Source of the DNA: Metallyticus violacea
Taxonomy: Eukaryota; Arthropoda; Insecta; Mantodea; Metallyticidae
DNA length: 64,000 nucleotides
NCBI GenBank assembly: GCA_030762175.1
Contig: CM060833.1
Coordinates: forward strand, 70,074,001 to 70,138,000
Reading direction: 5' to 3'
Position 1 is the stretch's first letter. Every line of letters begins with the position of its first letter. Below are positions 34,861 through 45,601 of this stretch, piece by piece. The translations under genes were made by a program, and so were the position numbers. The notes beneath the pieces were generated by a model, which did not search any database, was not told the origin of the DNA, and was given only the letters and a program-made list of their open reading frames with translations.

Positions 34861-35482
34861 TGTTATAGGGGTGCCTAACATAAAACTAGCGCGAAACCTA
34901 GCTTGGATTGTTTCGTCATAGCGTCAGTTCTCATTAAGTATATAAGAACAAGACTCCCACATAAAAGAGCAGTCTCGGCTAGTTTAATCTTAAGCTTCGT
35001 GTCCTCAGTGTCGCCCGGCATTAGTGGAAGAGTGGCCTAAGTCCGCGGTTTCAACACAGTAACCCCGAAACACGAACAGCAATCAATACTCGAGCTGTTC
35101 GAGCGAATAATAGTCCAGCGTTACAGCCTCACAACAACAGTATTTTCTTAATATACGGCAATTAATTGGTTGAACATAACAGGAACACGTTCTGCCAAGC
35201 TATAGCCTCATAGTGGTCTGACGCAAGGCGCCAATGTACGCACGTGTAATATAATAAAGTACGTTAATCGGCATAATAACGAGGCGTTATTCTTCATCGG
35301 CTTCCACTTTTAATTTCCCTTCACTTAGTCTTGGCAAGCAATCAATTTACAAAATTCAGCGGAAAGCCCTGAAGAAAGTCTCATGGAGGAAGAGTTGTGG
35401 TCTGCAACAGCTGCTACGAGATCTGCGATGGACTATCTTACCCATACAACCTGATTCTATTTGCCACCATCCCTCACCAACA
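34861..35482 (+). mobile_element. solo LTR, copy 2
   Basis: It begins TGTTATAGG and ends CTCACCAACA, colinear with copy 1 at 30604-31250. TATATAAG at 34939 and CAGTCT at 34970 form a core promoter. GTGTCGCCCGGCATTAGTGG and GGCCTAAGTCCGCGG match copy 1. An AATAAA near 35252 could be the polyadenylation signal. The flanking 5 bp (CTCTC and CTCAT) match only partly. No internal retrotransposon region adjoins it. Confidence 0.7.
34935..34976 (+). promoter_or_regulatory. LTR core promoter (TATA plus initiator)
   Basis: TATATAAG is followed 32 nt later by the A of CAGTCT. The same arrangement is kept in copy 1 despite general divergence. Confidence 0.62.
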
Positions 35483-36743
35483 CTCATACTTCAAACCCCA
35501 TTTGGCACAACATTTGTATATTTCTTGCAAAGTCGGATTTAGTCCAGTATATGCAACTGAACAACGGCCACGTCATCTGCAAAAAGTAAACACGAAATGT
35601 TAGTGCCAGAAAAGTATTATTTTTATTATGTCGTCAATAAATAAGTTGAATATGTTGATCTTAACTTGCATTCTTGTCATGATCCTTTCTTTTTAAATTC
35701 CTGTGGATATTACCTCTTTTCCAAGAGCTTACACAGAAAGGGTTTTCTTTACATAAAGCTCTTAAAATGTTCACATGTAAATGCTTACTCCTTTATATAG
35801 TAAATTCTATCACAGTAGTTATATCTCATTCCAACAAAGACTTTCTCTAAATCAACAACATCCATATATAATTTATCTCTTATCTTTTAGGTAAGCATTA
35901 ATGTTTTTATCATATATAAAATTTAAACAGTTTGCCTTTTCTTCTGGGTTCTATTTAAAGCTAAAAAAGAATATTGTACTCTTCTATCCAGATTTTGGAG
36001 TCTGGTTTCTAAAACGCCTGTCATTTATTCCATATTTGATAATAAAGCCATGCTCATAAAATTATTAAGTGTATTATGTTATTGGGTTTTCTGAAACGTA
36101 AGAATAATGCAACATTAAATCAAAAGATACTGCTCGAATAAGGTGGAGGAATTCATAAAACACAGGAAAACATACGTAGAGTAAACGGTGACCCCCACTG
36201 TCTATGTATCAATTGTTATAATTGCATAGGCTGTACCTTTGCAAAGGATTCAGGTTAAATTTTTTAATGTATTGTGGTTACTGTTGCAGCCTGCTTATTA
36301 GAAATGCCGCAAATTTACTGTTATTTAAATTACTTTAACTAGTATATTAATATAGTATCCCATTTATTTTGCTCACCAAAAATAACTTTTCATCAAAAGT
36401 AAACTATTTCAAACAAAACTTTTTAACATCATAGGGGGAGTTCTTGCTAAGGGAATACTTTTAGTAACTCTATTTTTGTAGGAAATACAGGAGAGAACAT
36501 CGTTTTATGAAATGGTACCATGTACACTTTATTCAAGAATACACTTCAGAAAGATTTCAGAAATGCATCACGCTGTGCCATTTTAGCGAGGAATAACCTC
36601 CCTCTCAGGGCACATGAATCCGAAAGTATAAGCAAAACCCAGAACTCCACTACAGTACTATTTATCTACATTTGGCAAATAATTTGTACAACTAAGGCAT
36701 TAAACAGTTCGATTTCTTCAATAACTGTACACTCCTTATCATT
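35483..36743. other. no gene recognised; strong recursive-splice-like site at 35890/35891
   Basis: A plus-strand tract TTATCTCTTATCTTTTAG abuts GTAAGCATT. The rest is AT-rich with no recognisable content. Confidence 0.45.
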
Positions 36744-36965
36744 TGTCCGATCCTTTGGACCTTACGCCACTAGACATTTTTTTTTGTTGGGAGAGCGGTC
36801 AAGGATGCTATTAAAATGTTTCAACAATACCAGAAAACATGCAGCAACCATTATTAATGCTTGTACACTATCCAGGAGAAAGTAGTAGAACGATCTAAAG
36901 CGTCCTATATTCAAGAGTTGACTTAATATGAAAGCCAATGATCACCATTTGGAGGATAAGATGTA
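36744..36965 (+). pseudogene. Tc1-like transposase C-terminal remnant
   Basis: Across two frames the sequence reads LDLTPLDIFF with GRAVKDAIK, matching the third catalytic block (PDLTPLDFFLWG..KD) of IS630/Tc1 transposases, though the Trp-Gly is damaged. Then come ATIINACTL, IQEKVVERSKASYI and ANDHHLEDKM, which track the usual C-terminal helices ending in a G.H.EHL-type motif. A poly-T expansion caused one frameshift. No terminal repeats were found. Confidence 0.55.
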
Positions 36966-39900
36966 AACGGTCTATTATGCAGGTTGTGGTAATGCCAAAA
37001 TACTACAAAGGGCCATTTTGCGTCTAAATTGTGATAAGTAATATGTACAACAGTTCATCCTGTTGCATCCCTGAATGTTTATTGATCATTATGACATTTT
37101 TAGACAAGTTTTGAAGAGGTTGAATGATTTAATAAACAAATGCAGTGCATTAAATAAAAGAAGTCATGCATTACTTATAATGTCCATGTCTGCTTCTTGA
37201 CTAAAATGGTACAGTGTGACAAATTTCCAAATAGTTCTTGGAGATGGTAAGTGAATTCTTAAATAAAATGTACATGCGTCATTTAAAAAGCTCCATTCCG
37301 TATCTCCTACATTAATAGAGATACAGAAAGGTAATACTTTCAGGAAGAACTCCCCTATTATGTTAATATTTTCGCATTAGTAAAAAATTTGTTTTGGGTG
37401 AGAAAGATAAAAGAGATACGTTATTGTTATGTAGTAATTGTACTTTATATAGTAATTCTATATCTCTCAACAAGTAAAGAGGTATATTTATCATTACTGA
37501 AATTAGCTCCAATCTCTCCTACATAAAAATATTTTTTTACAAGAAATAAACCAAAGTAACGCCAGCAGAGCTGCTTGTGCTTATAATTTTATCTTACTTA
37601 ATTTAGAATGCAGAATGAATTTTAATTTTTTACGGGAGTATAATTATTAACTTTTTAATACCTGAAAATTTTGTTTCCTTTAATTTCACCGCTTCGGGCT
37701 AAATTTTACTTTTTCTTTAATATACGAATTCCAAACATGTTCTCGCCTTTTACACGCGTATCATGTAAAAAAAACAAGATTTAATTGCAGAAACAGGTGG
37801 ATTAAAAAGTAGAGAATGAGAGATACGATTTATTAACAGAAATAAAAGTCATGGTGACTAACGAGGGTTATCTGGTTGATCTGAAACATCACTTTCTCGC
37901 GCTAACAATCGCAACAGAATAAAATGTGACTATTTAAAAATACAAACGTGGATCGAAAAGTGAAGCACAGTAGGTATTTTACGTTTTATCTTTTTGGCGT
38001 GGACAGTGAAAGATGGCAGTCAACTCATTTGAATATCAAACTAGGGACCTATGTGACTCGATCAAGTCAGCCTGGCGGAAGAAGCATTAGAACTGTTCAA
38101 ACATGGAGAATTCCTCTGTTGCAAGTACTATTCATGTTAAGCATACAATTTGATGATAGGTGTTCTAGCATCCATATGGAGTTTGAACTTGGTTGCAAAT
38201 TTTCATCTCTTACTACTGTCACTGTTAAGAGTCTCTTGACTTATCAACGATAAACATGAGCAAATTTCCTGTTCGTATTGAGGAGGAACATTCGCTTGTT
38301 TTTTTTTTTTTTTTTGGGGGGGGGTAATCGTGTGTCGGTTTTCCGCTCGTCCGTTTACTCAGATCAATATTTTACCTCCGTCCGTTTATCTCATCTTTAC
38401 CTTCCTTAGTTGTGACGTACAATGGCCTTACGTTGGAAGCGTTCGCCTATTTTCAAACACGCATTTCTATTAACGAACATGAAAGGTAACTGGTCTTGCT
38501 ACGCATCGAGTGAAAGAGATACTCTTTCTCTCTTTCCTTCAGAGCTGGCAGATGCAGAACATTTTCGGTTTGTATTTAGAAATTTCTAAAGAGTTTCCTC
38601 GCTGTGCATACAGCGATCTAGGTATCCAGTAACCCAGGTATTTAGGTATAAAAATCGATCGTGTTTTATTATGATTTTTTAACGTTTGGGGTTTTCTTAA
38701 TATACTTTTTTTTTTTTTAGTTAACTTTTGTAATGATTGGTCAGATGGTTTTTAAGAACTTTTATTGCTGCTGTAAGTTATAACAAGAATGACATTTTTA
38801 TGGTCACCCTTTTTTCGGAAATTATAAAATAATTATGTGAGAGTTACGTTCATGTTTTAATAAACTGCATTAAAAAAGTATTCTTTGAATTTTGCCAAGA
38901 TATTCTTCTTCCGTACCAGTATGCCACATTTTCAGAACACCTCTGGGAGCTATCTCTACAAATTGATGCCTGCAAGCAACAACAGGTGATGTTGGTAAAA
39001 AGTTTTGAAATAATTAGGTAGATGTTACAGCTTCCTGGTCAAAGAGAATGTAACGCTTTATTCGCACTTGTTGAATGTCATGATGGTCTTCACGTAGTTT
39101 AGATGAATAATCTGGAGGAGTAAATTACTTCATGATAGTATTGATTGAAACATGTAAGTCCGTCGCCCCTTTAATCCTGGGGTGGCTTATGAGAGGTTTG
39201 GCCATTCTTTTCCTAAGTTGTGCAGGCAAATAGGGTAAGTTACTTATTTACTATAAACTTTCCATGAGCAGATTTATGGTAAATTTGGACGACTACCAGC
39301 TAAGGTAATATATCAGCAAATTCTGAAATCTGCCTGAAAAGAGAGCTTTTCATTTTATCTGACCGATCTTGCGCTGAGAGCTCTAGGCTTCAGATATGTT
39401 TTCATCCTTGAAGGAAAGAGACTTCTATCCCTGAATAAGATTAAGAAGAACGTTGAGTCAGCTAATGGTGGTCCCAAAAGATATCACCGTTTTGAAAAAT
39501 GTGTGAAAAATTATAAGGTGAAAACGTTGAAGAGGAATAAAGTGTCATTGTGTAAACATGAAAATTTAATGTGTGAAACGGCTGAATTTTCGGGTTAGAC
39601 TTTATATATATAAAGTGTGAGGTATAATATAAAATTAAAGTTATTTAATCGTCAGTATTATCTCAAAGCATTCCAATTCTAAATCGTGCTAACTTATTGC
39701 TTACTTTACAACCAAGGGCAAATTCCAAGATACTTTTATCTTTCCTTGGCATTGCCTAAATAAAATTTAATAAGATAAGCTACCAAAATAACTCCACTTT
39801 ACACTTTAATTGCTGTAGGTGTAGAAATAAGGTGCGTACAAACAAGAAAATTGTGCAAAAAGTACTTAAATATTTTCTTCACTTAAGAGAATAATAACAT

Positions 39901-40865
39901 AGATATTTTATACCAGATATCGAATACAACTCAATTGGAAAAAAAAAAACTTGCACGTTGAGGTAATTAGGAAAAGTTGAACCAATTAACGCCATTTCTT
40001 TCTAATACAGAGAATTAAGGATTCGTTTTTCATATTTAACAGTGACAACCAAAATAGGCAATATGCAACTGAATTTGTGTTTCTGTTGAAAACGATAAAT
40101 ATTCATTCAGTTCTAAATTTTTCTTTGTTTGTATATGAAACATCAAAAAGCATAGGCAATTATTTTGGGCTTTCATCTTAAAAAGGAATGATGGTTCTTT
40201 TTGACACTTTTTGTACAAAATAAATAGGTAAGCAAAGTTATTAAATATAAACGTACTATTCCATATAAGTGTCGTGAATAACCTAAAATATATTCGTGTC
40301 AATATGGCGTTACATCTGTACCGAATATTATTTATTATTATCCACTTTTTTCAAACATTTTCAAATTTTTAAAGCTAATATCTCTATATAGATGAAGCTT
40401 CAAGGATTATGAATATATACAAATAGTTACACACATAGTCTTACCTGAAACTAAAAATAAAACTGTTGCCTCATTATGGTAACAGGTGGGAAAATAATGA
40501 TACTTAAATATGAAAGAAGTGATGGTAATTATTTTGGAATATATTGTGTTTGATCTTTGAGGCTGTGGTAATTAACTGTTAATTTCAGGTTCTGGAATAT
40601 TTGACGCAAATGAATACGAAGCGCAAAATTAAACTACAAGTAGCTCGGATAATACACTCAATTTGCAATGCAAACATAAGAGCCGTAAACCTTTGATATC
40701 GCTATGACACTCGAGAATGCAAATGAATGTACCCTCAATATCAACGCGTTCTGGAAATAACTTGCAGACGATTTGCTTCCAGTTTAGTTAAATTCTTTCA
40801 AGATGGTTTCAAAATATTACATTTCCATATGAAACAGTACTCCAAGTCAGTGAGTATGTACGCGT
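36966..40865. other. long stretch without recognisable genes or repeats
   Basis: It contains a T18/G9 homopolymer junction at about 38299-38326 and otherwise only AT-rich sequence. A minus-strand recursive-splice-like site lies at 40444/40445. The plus-strand frame at 37948-38253 has no family resemblance. Confidence 0.45.
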
Positions 40866-41127
40866 CGGTCCTGGTGGTCTAATGATAACCATACTTGCCT
40901 CGTAAACCCAAGATCTTGGGTTCAATCCCGGCCAGGTTCGATGGATTTTTTCGGGCGTAAAAATTCAGAGTATGGCTTCCTTCGGGACGAAGTAAAGCGT
41001 AAAAGAACCTCAAGCCTGAAAGAAGAGGCCTCTGAGCAAAATTTTCCGGCCGTTTCACACCTTGAATTGATTGGGAATCTGATGACCTGAGATATTAAAC
41101 AGCTTCCTAAATAAACTAAATCAAATC
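40866..41127 (+). repeat. SINE-B, near-complete copy
   Basis: It has an A-box-like TGGTGGTCTAATGATAACCA, a B box GGTTCAATCCC, a body with TATGGCTTCCTTCGGGACGA and GTAAAAGAACCTCAAGCCTG, and a tail TGATGACCTGAGATATTAAA ending AATAAACTAAATCAAAT. The tail is an AT-rich word instead of pure poly-A. This copy best shows the head-body-tail order on the plus strand. Confidence 0.92.
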
Positions 41128-41759
41128 ATTGAATACATGCCCTTCAAGACCATGAAAAGGATTAAAGATTTGCAATGCTGGTTAAAATAGGTTAAAAAAA
41201 GGTTTACTGAAATTATGATGAACATTTTAAATGTTAAATTTTATACCATATTTTTATGAAATTTAAGAGTTAAGTCAATATGTTAGTACAACAAATGCTG
41301 TTTGCGACTTCCTTACATGATAGCAAGAATTTTCTTTAGATTTCATTTTTTTAGAATTTTGTTTCCAGGTATTTTAGCATATAAAGAGCACCACGATGTT
41401 TGATGTTTAATGTACACTTTATCGAATATAGAATTTTTTTAAATAGTTCGCAATGATTCCACCATACAGATTTTGTATCCATAATTAGTAAAATAAATAT
41501 TTCCAATGAAATAATTTACCTCTATTCGATGAAGTAAATAATCAATGATGGCGAATCTCCCCATTTTGATGAATTTCAAAAACATTTTTGTATTTTAATT
41601 AGAAATATGATATAAACCCTTTTATCAGTATCGGGGACTGAAACAGTGATTTTGCAATCAAATTGAAAAATTAATTTTGAAAGAAATGGATGCTCAACGG
41701 AATTAATGCTTTCTTCATTACAAAAAGTAAGAACTTCTTAACTTCTCAGAATTTTTTTA
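41128..41759. other. AT-rich sequence, nothing recognised
   Basis: No coding motif or repeat family is visible. Confidence 0.5.
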
Positions 41760-42046
41760 TTTGTTTTATTCACGGACGCTCTTTAACATCTCAGGTCATC
41801 AGCGCCCCATTCAATTTGGGCATTTAACGGCCGACAAATTTTGCTCAGAGGCCTATTTTTTCAGACTTGAGGTTCTTTATTGTGCCGTAAATGTACGGCA
41901 TGGGACCTGCGGGTTTACTTCTCTTCCGAAGGAAACCATACTTAGGATTTTTACGCGCGAAAAAAGCCATCAGTCCTGGCCGGGATCGAGCCCGCGATCT
42001 TGGGTTTAGGAGGCAAACATGGTTACCACTACACCACCAGGACCGA
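41760..42046 (-). repeat. SINE-B, full-length copy
   Basis: On the minus strand it runs from GGTCCTGGTGGTGTAGTGGT (A box) through GGGCTCGATCCCGGCC (B box) to the tail GATGACCTGAGATGTTAAAG. It contains a body segment, roughly 41885-41935, that is missing from the copy at 40866. Imperfect flanking repeats CTCAGAATTT and CTCTGAATTT may be the target duplication. Overlapping open frames are repeat artefacts. Confidence 0.92.
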
Positions 42047-45000
42047 TGCTCTGAATTTGTGAATATTATTTCTATGAGCCTATTCATAAAAATACTAAAG
42101 TTTTCAAATAGTGGATGTAGTATTCGCCATAGCAACGCCATGTTTCATGGTTATGTAGCTTTATTCAACATGCTTCTAGCACAATATATACAGTAGGGAC
42201 GGCTTGGGTATTTTCGAGAAGGAATTCGGAGTTCGCATGGCATGAAATTGACTCTACTACCTGTATCATACAGATGACTCCTGCACAAATAAAGGGATGA
42301 CATAATTGATTACAAATCAAGAATAACCATTATTACACTTTTAAGTAGTGTCAGGTATGTTTATGCCATCGAAATCCCAATAATAATTATTGCGGAATGT
42401 GAGCATCCCGAATCCACAAGGTGCTATTAACGCTAAAGCTAGAGTCATCGGGTTAGTGGCGATTGGTGATTATGTTGGCACTACCTACTCCCGTGAAGGT
42501 TACGGTGCAATAATAGAAAATGTGATGCAGGATCGAAAATTCTGATCAGATGATTCTAAAAGCTCAAAGCTCATATTTTCCACTACTGAAAAATATTCCC
42601 ACCATAATAATTAATATTAATACTAAAACAAAACGTGTTATTCTGGTTTCGTTAGTATTACTTCAGGTTATGTTAAACTGTTTTATATGGTAAAATACTG
42701 TCAAGAAAATAAACATAGAAAAATTAACAAGTCGAGGTGGTATTTGTGCAGTAAAATTGTTTATTTTAAACAGAAATTTTGCAGAACATCACTTATATTT
42801 CTTTAGGGTTGTCTTCTCTCGTTTCCCTAATTGATTATCGAGTAATGGGTATCATGTTGTAACGCGCAGCAAATACAATATATGCTTTTCAGAGACCTTA
42901 ATTTATAGTAATTATAAAAGTAAGCTATGCTCGCCAGTTTCTTATGCTACTTTTTATATTAAATATTATAATTCAAAAACGATTTTATACTTTCTCAGAT
43001 AAACATAAAGTGAAAATTTAAATAATAATAACAATAATAATAAATAAATTCTATCGTAATGCAGACCTGATCTGTTTTGTTTAAATATGCATCTTGATAA
43101 TGGATACTCTCTATGCTTAGCTTGTATTTAGTTTATTGATGATTATAAAGAATCCAATGCAAATTAAAGACAAATAGCTCACTAATTACGAATCGTACAA
43201 ACCAGAGAATTGTATAGATAGGCTCAAAATGCCCTGTGTGATAATGATATTCTCGAAATTCCGTTTTAAATATTTTATCGCAAAAAACAGAAATGATTAC
43301 TTGCAAATTACTACAGGTAATAAATATGCACCATAACTGCTTTATCCGTCTTAATGTCATTAAACTTTATGTTTTCTTTAACATATTGCTCAAGTATAGT
43401 TTTAAAATATATGACCCATGTTCATTTCTTTCATTACTTGAAAAAAAAACGAACAGTATTAAGGAACATTTTTAATAACGAGAATTGTAGCAATTAATGA
43501 AAGTTGGTAGCTGTTAGCAATTATTTTATTAAAAATACAATAGCTTTATACTTACCTACACAAGAAAACAAATAACAATAATCAATGATGAAAACTGATC
43601 ATTCATTTTTACTTCTTTTGTCTTTCATTTAATTTTAAACACCTACTCACTTTGGTATGGCCTTAATTAATATGACAGGACTTGAGCATTTTGAAAATGG
43701 AAAGGGACATTAAGAAAAATGTATAATATCTGAGGGTAGTTATAGTATCCAGAAAAGATTTTACATTACACATTTCAAATATTAAAGGAATGATATCAGT
43801 TCAAGCTACATAAAGTATCAACATACTAGTAACTTGCTTTAGGGTGAATTTTTATGCGTTTCTGATGTTAGCAATGTAGTTATACATGGATAAGTTGTCA
43901 ACTACAAAAGCAAGTTATTAATGAAAAGCGTTCTAGCAAGGAAGATATCACATCTCACATGAAATCTCCTGGGCCGTGTGAACAAGCGAAGCAAATCCTT
44001 TACCATGACAATTTCACAGAAGTCCTTTAGATATTATGAATTAAATCTGATTCTTGACGTTGTACTTGTGATGATGTAACTAAGAAAATATCGTCTGGCA
44101 ACATTCGTTCACTTCTGCAGCAAAGGTTTCAAAATTAGAAAATGATTTTTTTTTTTTTTTTTTTGTATTTTTGATGCAAAGTCTGGTTAAGTCCGAAACT
44201 TGTCGTTACGCATTGCTCACATGACTCAATTAGAAGTTCCTTTCGTCGTGAAAAGTGATATAACGTCATTCTACTGCGGAGGAACTTTACAAAACTCTGT
44301 GCTGGTTCAATGAAGAAAATATTAAAGTGATTACTTCGCACGTTCTGCCTGAAACGAGCAACTTCTGAACAGAGGATAAAGCTCTATCTATAGTACGTGA
44401 CTAATTTGGCAAAGATAAATAACTGGGTGTCCATCAAAGAGTAGTGAATGAACCAGTTATTTGTGTTTGGAAAAAATAACGGAAAATGCTCATCTTCATC
44501 AAAAGATGAATCAACTTCCTACTGCAATTGATGTACTATATACACGGTGTTCCTGAATCGGGTACATTTCTTAAAGTTGTACTCTCGTGTACTTTGATAC
44601 TACGGGTGCCGTATTGATTGCATCTTACAGAGGTTTAGGGATGGACAAAATTAGATGTTATGCACATCCGTTGACAAACAATTTAGTCATCTCTTGAACG
44701 CATAATTCTTGTAAGTCCTACTCGTTACAGGGCGCCGTTCACGAGGCAAGGCTGTGTAGTCACTGTACCAGTTGTGTAATGATGTGGTTAAAAGCGCAGC
44801 TTCGCCTCCCGGCATGAAGCCGTTCTTTCTTTGTAACATAATATGAGAAATTAGTTTTGTAATATTGTTTCCCATACACAGCAAGCTTTAACTGTAATAT
44901 AATATACATTATAATGAATATTATAATATTTCCTTCAGTATTTGTTTTATATAAATGCAATAGACTGCACACGCATTCCTGCACATGCAAGAAGGTCAAA

Positions 45001-45360
45001 AGAAAGCTTATGAGCACAAATTAAAGAAACCTGGGATGTTGTAGCCTCTCGCCCACATTACTGTAGAAATCTGACATCATCTATGCCCCGAAAATTGAAT
45101 ATAGATATACATGCTGAGAGTTCTGACATCCGATATTTTGTGTTTATTTCTGTTTTTTTTTTTTTTTTTTCACTTTAGAAGATAACTGGTTCTGTTCGTG
45201 TATTTATTTAGTTATTTATAAAGAATACGATAAGTTTGTGATTACGAGCTTAGGTAATGTCATAAAACTCATATGATTTCCTTAAAATATAATATAATAT
45301 TAAGGTAGCATAATGTTCTAAAATACACTTATAAAACCAACAATAAAAAAACAATAATTT
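42047..45360. other. no gene recognised
   Basis: It contains a poly-T run (about 44145-44164), another at 45155-45170, and a minus-strand recursive-splice-like site at 43556/43557. GC-richer patches at 42410-42520 and 44690-44830 are not recognisable as any family. Confidence 0.45.
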
Positions 45361-45431
45361 TGGTGGGATTTAAACCTAGGAGCTGACATATTAGAGCAAT
45401 GTCGTCTAAACCGCTCTGCTATTGCTAATCT
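45361..45431 (-). repeat. tRNA-like SINE head or decayed tRNA pseudogene
   Basis: The minus strand reads TAGCAGAGCGGTTTAGACGA (A-box-like) and GGTTTAAATCCCA (B-box-like), spaced as in a tRNA gene. A stable acceptor stem is not evident, so it is more likely a SINE head or a tRNA relic than a functional gene. Confidence 0.45.
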
Positions 45432-45569
45432 AGCGTAACGTTCTCTTTCCAGAGCTTATTATTGTGACCATTACGTTTAGAGGCAAAGCGCTCACTGCAG
45501 TTGCTCTCGCTGCATGCACTTGTGAACACAGTGTTTACGATCGCCCACGAAGTTTTCCGCAATCTGGCG

Positions 45570-45574
<5 letters not shown>

Positions 45575-45601
<27 letters not shown>
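45575..45601. repeat. poly-T run
   Basis: 27 consecutive T. It may be a retroposon tail on the minus strand, but no body was recognised beside it. Confidence 0.95.

Noticed and set aside
30604..35482. One LTR retrotransposon with 5' and 3' LTRs
   Set aside because: The 3.6 kb between the LTRs contains no primer-binding site, gag or pol motif, and holds unrelated elements. Solo LTRs fit better, though an old gutted provirus cannot be fully excluded.
41761..42196. Three overlapping open frames of 80-100 codons on both strands
   Set aside because: They lie in a minus-strand SINE-B and have no protein family resemblance.
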